DNA from: Bacilli bacterium
Lineage (GTDB): Bacteria; Bacillota_I; Bacilli_A; RFN20; CAG-826
Assembly: GCA_016296775.1 (NCBI GenBank)
Contig: JAEDIE010000035.1
Location: forward strand, 1 to 5,805
Reading direction: 5' to 3'
DNA length: 5,805 bases
The first letter of the stretch is position 1. The number at the start of each line of letters is the position of its first letter. Of the stretch, positions 1 to 5,376 are shown piece by piece. The notes beneath the pieces are model-generated. The model was not told where the DNA came from. It did not search any database and saw only the letters and a list, made by a program, of their open reading frames with translations. The position numbers and the translations under genes were made by a program.

Positions 1-20
1 CAAGTTTCTTCGTGTCTCAT
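1..20 (-). CDS. Start of an unidentified downstream gene (partial)
   Basis: A minus-strand ATG at 20-18 opens a frame reading M-R-H-E-E-T before the window ends two bases into codon 7. It is preceded by a strong ribosome binding site, AGGGAG (32-27), six bases before the ATG, and lies just past the terminator of the previous cluster, where a new gene would be expected. Six residues are too few to identify the product. In B. subtilis a cvpA-like gene (yshB) is followed by polX and mutS2, so mutS2 is a possible guess from context, but nothing in these residues proves it. The RBS and position make a real gene start likely. Confidence 0.6.
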
Positions 21-32
21 AATAAACTCCCT

Positions 33-63
33 AAAAAAAGTCTATCATAATTTTGATAGACTT
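33..63 (-). terminator. Intrinsic terminator ending the regulator-apt-tyrS-cvpA cluster
   Basis: Read on the minus strand, a perfect 10-bp stem (arms 63-54 and 47-38, AAGTCTATCA / TGATAGACTT) encloses a 6-base loop and runs straight into a tract of T residues reaching position 33. It lies 14 bases after the stop codon of the CvpA-like gene. Only three stem pairs are G-C, in keeping with the AT-rich genome. On the plus strand the hairpin is followed by only a few T residues, so minus-strand termination is the better reading. Confidence 0.9.
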
Positions 64-77
64 ATATTAAATTATTA

Positions 78-1019
78 TTAAATATTTAATAAACTAAGAG
101 AAGACTCACCACTTGAAGGATCTTCGCTATCCATGGAAGAAGTTACTTCTTTAATTGCTTCTATAATTTGATTATATGTTTGACTAAATGATTCTTGAAT
201 AGAAGATTCTTTAACAATTGTATCACCATTTTCATCAACACTAACAACAACGCCTTTAAACATCCATATTCCTTGATTTGTTGGGTATAAATACTTAAGA
301 ATATAACTACATTGTGGATTAAAAGAATTATTAACAATCGTTAAAACCGAATTAATAATAGGTATATTTTCTTCTCCAACAATAGAAGATAATACAGAAT
401 ATAAAGATGAACTTGAATCACTAAGTTGAGGCAATAATACTTCATTAAATCCAGCAGTAAGTGTAGCATATGATTGACTTAAAATATAACCTAAAATTGC
501 CCATTCAAGAATACCAACAACACAGCCTAATAATCTTGATATTGCTTTAGGTTTATATTTAATTCGTTTGCCACTTTCATCTTTTTTAGATAAAAATCTT
601 CTAATAACTAAATCAAATAATATCCAAGTAATTGGAATACTTAAAATACCTACAGCAGCTATAAGAACAATAACAACAATAGCTTTACAAACATTATGAG
701 ATAATGAAGCAAGTAAAGCAGTATCGATATTTAAATTTTGACAAATTAATACAACATCATGAATTGAATAACAAACAAAAGTATATCCCATAATTGGAAT
801 TTCAATTGTTACGCCAAGTTCAGCTAACAAATTATATTCAACAAAATCAGTTAAAAAAGGTACTAAACTAAAGTAAAATACAATTCCTAAAATAAGAAAA
901 ACTCCGATTCTAAAAGACTTTCTAATTACACCATTGTGTAAACCAGTAAATAAACCGATCATCAATCCAATGAGTAAAAATAGGTCTAGAATTGGTAATT
1001 TTAATAAAATATCAGGCAT
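78..1019 (-). CDS. CvpA family (colicin V production-like) membrane protein
   Basis: A 313-residue integral membrane protein of the CvpA type. Four hydrophobic segments are visible at about residues 8-28, 36-56, 112-138 and 162-182. The family-like pattern is a G-L-x-N-G-V-I-R-K motif after the first segment (26-34), and R-L-L-G-C-V-V-G-I (162-170) opening the last one. The family is named for colicin V export in E. coli and related Bacillota proteins (B. subtilis YshB) have no settled biochemical role, so function here is unknown. It is much longer than typical members (roughly 160-180 residues), with an insert of about 55 residues between segments 2 and 3 and a soluble tail of about 130 residues that ends rich in Ser, Asp and Glu. 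It starts 3 bases after the tyrS stop with only a weak GAG-type RBS, so translation is probably coupled to tyrS. The assignment rests on topology and motifs, not on a catalytic residue. Confidence 0.75.
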   Translation of the reverse strand: MPDILLKLPILDLFLLIGLMIGLFTGLHNGVIRKSFRIGVFLILGIVFYFSLVPFLTDFVEYNLLAELGVTIEIPIMGYTFVCYSIHDVVLICQNLNIDTALLASLSHNVCKAIVVIVLIAAVGILSIPITWILFDLVIRRFLSKKDESGKRIKYKPKAISRLLGCVVGILEWAILGYILSQSYATLTAGFNEVLLPQLSDSSSSLYSVLSSIVGEENIPIINSVLTIVNNSFNPQCSYILKYLYPTNQGIWMFKGVVVSVDENGDTIVKESSIQESFSQTYNQIIEAIKEVTSSMDSEDPSSGESSLSLLNI

Positions 1020-1022
1020 TGT

Positions 1023-2279
1023 TTATTTCTCTTTCTTAACTAAATAATAGTTCTTTTTTCCTCTTTTTACAATTATATACTTTGAAAATAAATAATCAGA
1101 ATCGTTTAAAACATAGTTAGCATCAGTATATTTTTTACCATTAATACTTACTGCATTATTTTTAATAAATTCTCTTGCTTCTCTTTTACTACTTGCTGCT
1201 TTGATTTCAATCAATAAATCTTCTACTTTTAAATCATCTTTAATTGTAATTGAATATGAAGAATAAAGTTCTTCTAAATTAGATTCACTTAATGAAGCAA
1301 AAGATTCTTTAAATAAAGCTTCGCTAATATTTTTAGCTTCAATTGCTTTATCTTCTCCATGAATTATTTTAGTAACTTCATAAGCAAGAGCTTTTTGAGC
1401 AATTCTAGCTCCTAAATGTTCAAGATGGTCTTTTTCAATACTTGTAATTTCTTCTTTTGTTAAGAATGTAAATACTTTTAAATATTTAACACTATCTTCA
1501 TCACCTTGATTATAGAAAAATTGATATAACTTATAAGGAGAAGTAAGTTTTGAATCAAGGAAAAGAGCTCCATCTTCACTTTTACCAAATTTCTTTCCAT
1601 CACTTCTAGTGATTAAGTGAGAAGTCATACAACCTACCTTTTCCTCGGCTCCATCAAGTTTTCTAATTAAATCTAAACCTGCGGTTAAATTTCCCCATTG
1701 ATCACTTCCACCAATTTGAATATTACATTTGTAATCACGATGTAATTTTAAGAAATCAATTGACTGAAGAGTCATATATGTAAACTCAGTTAAAGAAATT
1801 CCTACCTCTAATCTTGAAGCGATAATATCTTTAGCTAACATATAGTTAATATTAAAGAACTTTGCATAATCTCTAAGATATTCAAGAAGAGAAATTTTAC
1901 TTAGCCAATCATAGTTATTTAATAAAACACCTTTATTTGGATCGGAAAGGTCTAAGAATCTTTCAAGTTGAGCTTTAATTTTTAAAGTGTTTTCTTTAAC
2001 ACCTTCTTCTGTTTGAAGGTTTCTTTCTTTGGATTTTCCACTTGGATCACCAATCATTCCTGTTCCTCCACCAACAACAGCAATAATTCTATGTCCTGCT
2101 CTTTGAAGTCTCATTAAAGTAGCAATCATGACAAAATTTCCAATATGCATACTTGATGCACTTGGATCAAATCCACAATAAATTGTTTGAGGAGTAGATA
2201 ATAATTCTCTTATTTCCTCTTCATTAGAGTAATCTTTAATTAAACCTCTATAATTTAAATCATCAATAATATTTGGCAT
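1023..2279 (-). CDS. tyrS: Tyrosyl-tRNA synthetase (TyrRS), complete
   Basis: This class I aminoacyl-tRNA synthetase activates tyrosine with ATP and charges tRNA-Tyr in the cytoplasm. The 418 residues match the bacterial TyrRS length. The Rossmann catalytic domain begins with Y-C-G-F-D-P-S-A (34-41), then the HIGH-type signature H-I-G-N (45-48) and the glycine-rich G-G-G-T-G-M-I-G-D-P-S-G-K (70-82). The tyrosine pocket region Y-M-T-L-Q-S-I-D-F (168-176) and Q-I-G-G-S-D-Q-W-G-N (188-197) are intact, and the KMSKS loop reads K-F-G-K-S (230-234). The C-terminal S4 RNA-binding domain spans about 352-416. The ATG follows an SD sequence that overlaps the apt stop codon. In many Bacillota tyrS is preceded by a tyrosine T-box leader; here the gap to apt is 8 bases, so there is no room for one and expression must follow the cluster promoter or a site inside apt. 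Confidence 0.98.
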   Translation of the reverse strand: MPNIIDDLNYRGLIKDYSNEEEIRELLSTPQTIYCGFDPSASSMHIGNFVMIATLMRLQRAGHRIIAVVGGGTGMIGDPSGKSKERNLQTEEGVKENTLKIKAQLERFLDLSDPNKGVLLNNYDWLSKISLLEYLRDYAKFFNINYMLAKDIIASRLEVGISLTEFTYMTLQSIDFLKLHRDYKCNIQIGGSDQWGNLTAGLDLIRKLDGAEEKVGCMTSHLITRSDGKKFGKSEDGALFLDSKLTSPYKLYQFFYNQGDEDSVKYLKVFTFLTKEEITSIEKDHLEHLGARIAQKALAYEVTKIIHGEDKAIEAKNISEALFKESFASLSESNLEELYSSYSITIKDDLKVEDLLIEIKAASSKREAREFIKNNAVSINGKKYTDANYVLNDSDYLFSKYIIVKRGKKNYYLVKKEK

Positions 2280-2281
2280 AA

Positions 2282-2290
2282 CCTCTCCTA
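2282..2290 (-). promoter_or_regulatory. tyrS ribosome binding site fused to the apt stop codon
   Basis: The minus strand reads TAGGAGAGGTT and then the tyrS ATG. The first three bases are the apt stop (TAG, 2290-2288) and the following AGGAG is the Shine-Dalgarno core, so ribosomes ending apt finish on the tyrS initiation site. This fixes the tyrS start and suggests translational coupling. Confidence 0.85.
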
Positions 2291-2998
2291 ATCTCTATAA
2301 CGAATATATGTAATTCTTCCATTTTTCTCGTATTGAATAATATTTACAATTTTACTCTTATTAATAATTTCAGTTGATTTATCATCATATTCAACTTCAA
2401 TATCGGTTTCGTTAACTTTCTTAACGAACTTACCAATTTGTTGTTTTGTATCTTGAAGTTGAAGATAATCTCCTTCATGAAGTCCATAAGATACGATACT
2501 GACTACAGGAATTCCTAATTGTTTATAACCTTGTAAACTTCTTAATTCAATTAAGAATAAACCCATAACAGGAATTCCTCCAGCTGATTTAACTAAATCA
2601 ACCATAGCTTTAGCACTTCCTCCAGTAGCAATTAAATCGTCCATAATGATTACTCTATCACCAGGTTTAATTGCGTCTTTTGGAATTTCGATTGTTGCTT
2701 CACCATATTCAAGTTTATATGTAGCACGATATCCAACAAGAGGAAGCTTATTAGCTTTTCTTGCTAATACTAATCCTTTATTGTTCATACTAGCCAAAGG
2801 AGAAGCAAAGATAAATCCTCTACTTTCAGCAGCAATAAATTTATCGTACTTATCGTAACTTGGAAGTTCTTTATTTAAATCCATGATAACTTGATGAAAA
2901 GCATCGCCATCAGCAAGTAAAGGGGTAATATCTCTAAAATTAATACCTTTAATTGGGAAATCTAAAACTGATCTAATAAATTTATCATAAAAATCCAT
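2288..2998 (-). CDS. apt: Adenine phosphoribosyltransferase with extra C-terminal domain
   Basis: Apt joins adenine and PRPP to give AMP and pyrophosphate, the one-step purine salvage reaction in the cytoplasm. The core is clear: F-P-I-K-G-I-N-F-R-D-I-T-P-L (14-27), E-S-R-G-F-I-F (58-64), the flexible-loop region with L-E-Y-G (96-99), and the PRPP-binding motif I-I-M-D-D-L-I-A-T-G-G-S-A (117-129). The core ends near residue 171, as in the roughly 170-180 residue family members, but this protein runs on to 236. The added 60-65 residues are charged, alternate in a beta-strand-like pattern, and are in frame with no sign of a frameshift. In the stretch E-I-P-K-D-A-I (104-110) a Pro stands where B. 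subtilis Apt has His, as I recall it. The start has a strong AGGAGG SD. It lies 11 bases after the LacI-family gene and 8 before tyrS. In B. subtilis apt is beside relA, so this placement differs. Confidence 0.95.
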   Translation of the reverse strand: MDFYDKFIRSVLDFPIKGINFRDITPLLADGDAFHQVIMDLNKELPSYDKYDKFIAAESRGFIFASPLASMNNKGLVLARKANKLPLVGYRATYKLEYGEATIEIPKDAIKPGDRVIIMDDLIATGGSAKAMVDLVKSAGGIPVMGLFLIELRSLQGYKQLGIPVVSIVSYGLHEGDYLQLQDTKQQIGKFVKKVNETDIEVEYDDKSTEIINKSKIVNIIQYEKNGRITYIRYRD

Positions 2999-3005
2999 AC
3001 CTTTT

Positions 3006-3012
3006 CCTCCTA
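3006..3012 (-). promoter_or_regulatory. apt ribosome binding site fused to the regulator stop codon
   Basis: The minus strand reads TAGGAGG, seven more bases, then the apt ATG. TAG (3012-3010) is the stop codon of the LacI-family gene and AGGAGG (3011-3006) is a full-consensus SD. This is the same stop/SD fusion as at the apt-tyrS junction and supports one coupled transcript. Confidence 0.85.
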
Positions 3013-4008
3013 AAATCTAGTAGATTCTCTCTTTATATATTTGGATTCAAACTTATATGTTTTATCGTTTAAATCACCATTAATTAAATCAACTAACATA
3101 TCAACAGCTCTTTTACCTACTTCATAAAAATTAACATTCATACTAGAAATTTGTGGTCTTAAAATTGAAGAATATTTAGTTCCAATAATTGAAAGAACTT
3201 CAACATCTCCAGGAACAGTCAATCCACTATCAGTAGCAGCATTTAAAACAGCAGCAGCAATAGAATCACGATAAGCGATAACATATTCTTTCTTTTTCTT
3301 TTTAAATCTTTCCATGAAATCACGATATGTTCTTTGATAAGAATCATCACAATTCATAATATCGAATAATTTATCGTTTTCTTCATGAGTTCTAATAAAT
3401 GCATTTTCAACTCTACGAAGAAGTCTTCCTCCATTATGAACGTGAAGGAATGTCATTTGTTTATCACCTTTTGAGAAATAATCTAAAATAATTCTTTTAA
3501 TTAAATGTTCATATCCAAAAGGAATACAAGCAATTTTAGAATCACTAACATTATTATTAATTACTAAAACTGGAACATCATATGTATTAAAAATCTTATA
3601 ATCTTCATCATTAAGTTCATCGTCAAAAACGATAACTCCATCAACATGTTCTTTAATAGCTTTTTCAATACAAGCTGTAGCATCTTCTCTTGAATGGGAA
3701 GTTGTAAATAAACTTAATGTAAAACCTTTAGCTTTACAAACTTCACTAACACCATTTAAAAGATTTGAAATATATACGTAATTTGCACTTGGAACAATAA
3801 GTCCAATATTTGTTGTTTTGTTAGTTGCTAAAGCTTGAGCTAATCCACTTGGTTTATAGCCTAATTTTCTAATAACTGCTAAAACTTTTCTTTTTGTATC
3901 TTCTTTTACAGTGTCGCTATCATTTATTACACGAGAAACTGTAGCAAGACTAACGCCACTTACTTTAGCTACTTCATAAATAGTAACTCGACCTTTATCA
4001 TATCCCAT
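3010..4008 (-). CDS. LacI/GalR-family transcriptional regulator, CcpA-like
   Basis: A 332-residue LacI-family DNA-binding protein. The N-terminal helix-turn-helix reads T-I-Y-E-V-A (9-14), G-V-S-L-A-T-V-S-R-V-I-N (18-29), nearly the same as the CcpA recognition helix, followed by Y-K-P-S-G-L-A-Q-A-L (51-60), the hinge helix with the minor-groove Leu60. A periplasmic-binding-protein-like effector domain starts at N-I-G-L-I-V-P (67-73) and includes D-G-V-I-V-F-D (123-129), D-S-I-A-A-A-V-L (248-255) and the ending K-R-E-S-T (326-330). Its ATG has a strong GAGGAG SD (4020-4015). CcpA controls carbon catabolite repression with HPr-Ser46-P, and ccpA sits near tyrS and ytpR in B. subtilis, favouring that identity. 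Against it, the effector half is divergent: as I recall the CcpA sequence, Tyr295 is kept but Asp296 is Glu and Arg303 is Asp. It heads the cluster with apt and tyrS. Family is certain; the CcpA role is probable only, so no symbol is given. Confidence 0.85.
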   Translation of the reverse strand: MGYDKGRVTIYEVAKVSGVSLATVSRVINDSDTVKEDTKRKVLAVIRKLGYKPSGLAQALATNKTTNIGLIVPSANYVYISNLLNGVSEVCKAKGFTLSLFTTSHSREDATACIEKAIKEHVDGVIVFDDELNDEDYKIFNTYDVPVLVINNNVSDSKIACIPFGYEHLIKRIILDYFSKGDKQMTFLHVHNGGRLLRRVENAFIRTHEENDKLFDIMNCDDSYQRTYRDFMERFKKKKKEYVIAYRDSIAAAVLNAATDSGLTVPGDVEVLSIIGTKYSSILRPQISSMNVNFYEVGKRAVDMLVDLINGDLNDKTYKFESKYIKRESTRF

Positions 4009-4021
4009 AATTAACTCCTCT

Positions 4022-4040
4022 ATATGTTATATTAACATAT
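4022..4040. promoter_or_regulatory. 8-3-8 palindrome just before the LacI-family gene
   Basis: Positions 4022-4029 (ATATGTTA) and 4033-4040 (TAACATAT) are perfect inverted arms around three bases. The element ends two bases before the GAGGAG SD and covers the best candidate -10 region, so it could be an operator that blocks initiation, or a weak hairpin in the leader. It has no central CG and does not look like a cre site. Chance symmetry is possible in such AT-rich DNA, but 8 of 8 pairs including one G-C pair per arm is notable. Confidence 0.45.
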
Positions 4041-4056
4041 AAAAATTTTTTGTTAA
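4029..4056 (-). promoter_or_regulatory. Candidate promoter for the regulator-apt-tyrS-cvpA cluster
   Basis: The minus strand shows TTAACA (4056-4051), five of six matches to the -35 consensus, and after 16 bases TAATAT (4034-4029), four of six to the -10. A TATAAC (4031-4026) at 19-base spacing is an alternative. Start would fall near 4022, giving a very short leader of about 14 bases that still includes the SD. AT-rich DNA produces many such matches, so this is a tentative call; the position in the only sizeable gap supports it. Confidence 0.35.
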
Positions 4057-4061
4057 TAAAA

Positions 4062-4079
4062 AATGAAAATATTTTCATT
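4062..4079. promoter_or_regulatory. Perfect 18-bp palindrome, cre-like operator or weak terminator
   Basis: AATGAAAATATTTTCATT is a perfect palindrome. Its inner 14 bases (4064-4077, TGAAAATATTTTCA) fit the cre consensus TGWNANCGNTNWCA at every position except the central CG, which is TA. The gene just downstream encodes a LacI-family protein with a CcpA-like recognition helix, so autoregulation is a natural inference. The alternative is a terminator for the ytpR cluster: the palindrome begins about 15 bases after the ytpR stop and, read on the minus strand, its second arm runs into six T residues (4063-4058). The stem would have only one G-C pair per arm position, much weaker than the terminator at 33-63, so I favour the operator reading, perhaps with both roles. 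Confidence 0.5.
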
Positions 4080-4092
4080 AAATTTTCATTAA
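4071..4092. repeat. Two tandem copies of an 11-base repeat (half-site duplication)
   Basis: ATTTTCATTAA occurs at 4071-4081 and again at 4082-4092 with no spacer. The first copy supplies one arm of the adjacent 18-bp palindrome, so the same half-site (AATGAAAAT on one strand or the other) occurs three times in about 30 bases. This could be a cluster of protein half-sites or a slipped-strand duplication in AT-rich DNA. Confidence 0.7.
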
Positions 4093-4093
4093 T

Positions 4094-4708
4094 TTAATAA
4101 AGGGTATAAAAGTCATCTCCGACATTATAAGTATCGTCTAAAATATATAATCCTTTTTTATTTTCGTAACCTTCAATATTAAGTTCTCTTCCACTACATA
4201 ACATACCTTCAGAATAAACCCCCATAACTTCTCCAGGAATAATTTGTTTTCCACTAGGCATAAAGGTATTTTCAGTAGCAACTACAACTTTTAATCCGAC
4301 TTTTGCATTAAATGATCCACAAACAATATTTAAAAGTCTATCTCCTTTAATATCTACTTTTAAAATATGTAAATGATCACTATCTGGATGTTCTTCCATT
4401 TCAACAATTTTACCTACCTTAAAACCTGACTCATCTAAATAAGGAATTAAAGGAAAAGAAGAATCTTTTAATTTACAATTTAAAATATCAATGACTTGAT
4501 GTGAACAAAGAGGAATATGTCCATAAGCTTTTATTTTCATTGAACTTGATATATTTAAAAAGTTATATCCAATAATCTCGTTATTATTATCATAAAGAGC
4601 AACAATATCATTATTTTTTTCTACACGAGTAGGGATTAAATCACTTTTATAAATAACCATTAAGACATCACCAATGGTTTCTTTGTTATAATACATTCCA
4701 AATTTCAT
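4094..4708 (-). CDS. ytpR: YtpR-type tRNA-binding domain protein
   Basis: A 204-residue protein of the YtpR family. Residues 1 to about 90 correspond to the N-terminal domain of YtpR (DUF4479), starting with Y-Y-N-K-E-T-I-G-D-V-L (6-16). Residues about 95-200 form an EMAP-II/PheT-type tRNA-binding OB fold, seen in E-E-H-P-D-S-D-H-L-H-I-L-K-V-D (105-119), I-V-C-G-S-F-N (128-134) and G-V-Y-S-E-G-M-L-C-S-G-R-E-L (163-176). The same fold is found at the N terminus of the PheRS beta chain, but this is a free-standing protein without synthetase domains; its cellular role is not established, although tRNA or other nucleic acid binding is expected. The ATG overlaps the trmB stop as ATGA and has a GAGGA SD six bases upstream, inside trmB. 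A second Met at residue 5 is less likely. The pairing with trmB fits a tRNA-related cluster and matches the ytmQ-ytpR neighbourhood of B. subtilis. Confidence 0.94.
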   Translation of the reverse strand: MKFGMYYNKETIGDVLMVIYKSDLIPTRVEKNNDIVALYDNNNEIIGYNFLNISSSMKIKAYGHIPLCSHQVIDILNCKLKDSSFPLIPYLDESGFKVGKIVEMEEHPDSDHLHILKVDIKGDRLLNIVCGSFNAKVGLKVVVATENTFMPSGKQIIPGEVMGVYSEGMLCSGRELNIEGYENKKGLYILDDTYNVGDDFYTLY

Positions 4709-5376
4709 ATTAAATCCTCACTCTTTTTAATAACTGACTCGTTATTCTTCATTACAAATCTCTTAATTTTGATACCTTCATTTTTGAATTTAGTTTCAAA
4801 TTCAGTTAAGGCGTCAAAATCTTCTAATTCATTATAATCAAAACATTCTTTAATTACATCAAATTTAAACTTCTTAAATTGTTCTAAAGAATAGTTACTA
4901 AAATCATCGTTATCACTCTTAAAATAAATTATTCCATCTTTTTTTAAAAGAGATACATATTCTAAAAGAAAAATATCGCTAGTTAATCTTCTTCTTTCAT
5001 GTCTTTTCTTAGGCCATGGATCACTAAAATTTAAAATAATTCCATCAAAAAGTATATTATTTTCTAAAAATATTTTTCCTAAGTCAAAGAAGTTTCCAGC
5101 AACTAATTTAATATTAGTAAGTTCAGATTCATCAATTCTTTTTAAACAAATTCCACTAATCGTATCATTTAATTCACAAACAACAAATTTATGTTCTTTA
5201 AATTTAGAAGCTAATGAAGTAATAAATTGACCTTTTCCAGGTCCAATTTCTAAAAATAAGTGGGAATTACCTATAAATTTTAAAAATTCTTCTTTATTAA
5301 AATCTTCTAATTTAATTTGATTATTAAAAGATTGATTTAAATATTCTACAGCCCATCTTTTGTATTTAGTTCTCAT
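4705..5376 (-). CDS. trmB: tRNA (guanine-N7)-methyltransferase TrmB
   Basis: TrmB transfers a methyl group from S-adenosylmethionine to N7 of G46 in the variable loop of tRNAs. The 223 residues match the Bacillota family length. Visible motifs are the SAM-binding L-E-I-G-P-G-K-G-Q-F (42-51), the acidic end of the second strand C-E-L-N-D (67-71), G-N-F-F-D-L (94-99), the highly diagnostic D-P-W-P-K-K-R-H-E-R-R-R-L (119-131) and T-E-F-E-T-K-F (191-197) near the C terminus. All key family motifs are present and the protein looks functional. Its start overlaps the dipeptidase end by 11 bases, with AGGA about ten bases upstream as SD, and its stop TGA overlaps the ytpR start. That TGA stop, together with TGG for Trp in the D-P-W-P motif, shows the standard bacterial code. 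Confidence 0.97.
   Translation of the reverse strand: MRTKYKRWAVEYLNQSFNNQIKLEDFNKEEFLKFIGNSHLFLEIGPGKGQFITSLASKFKEHKFVVCELNDTISGICLKRIDESELTNIKLVAGNFFDLGKIFLENNILFDGIILNFSDPWPKKRHERRRLTSDIFLLEYVSLLKKDGIIYFKSDNDDFSNYSLEQFKKFKFDVIKECFDYNELEDFDALTEFETKFKNEGIKIKRFVMKNNESVIKKSEDLI

Noticed and set aside
1..20. Naming the last gene mutS2 from the usual cvpA-polX-mutS2 order
   Set aside because: Only six codons are visible, which cannot support an identity; kept as an unidentified gene start.
2280..2287. T-box or other riboswitch leader in front of tyrS
   Set aside because: The gap between apt and tyrS holds only eight bases, all used by the ribosome binding site.
2646..2858. A 70-codon open frame on the plus strand inside apt
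   Set aside because: It lies wholly opposite a clearly functional gene with diagnostic motifs, shows no recognisable domain, and is best explained as an antisense shadow of apt.
4009..4093. A small RNA gene or CRISPR-like array in the repeat-rich gap
   Set aside because: The repeat has only two 11-base units with no spacer, and no stable GC-containing structure is visible; operator or promoter elements explain it better.
4705..4708. Possible use of the Mycoplasma code (TGA as Trp), given the very low GC content
   Set aside because: TGA ends trmB at the expected length within an ATGA overlap, and the conserved Trp of the D-P-W-P motif is encoded by TGG.
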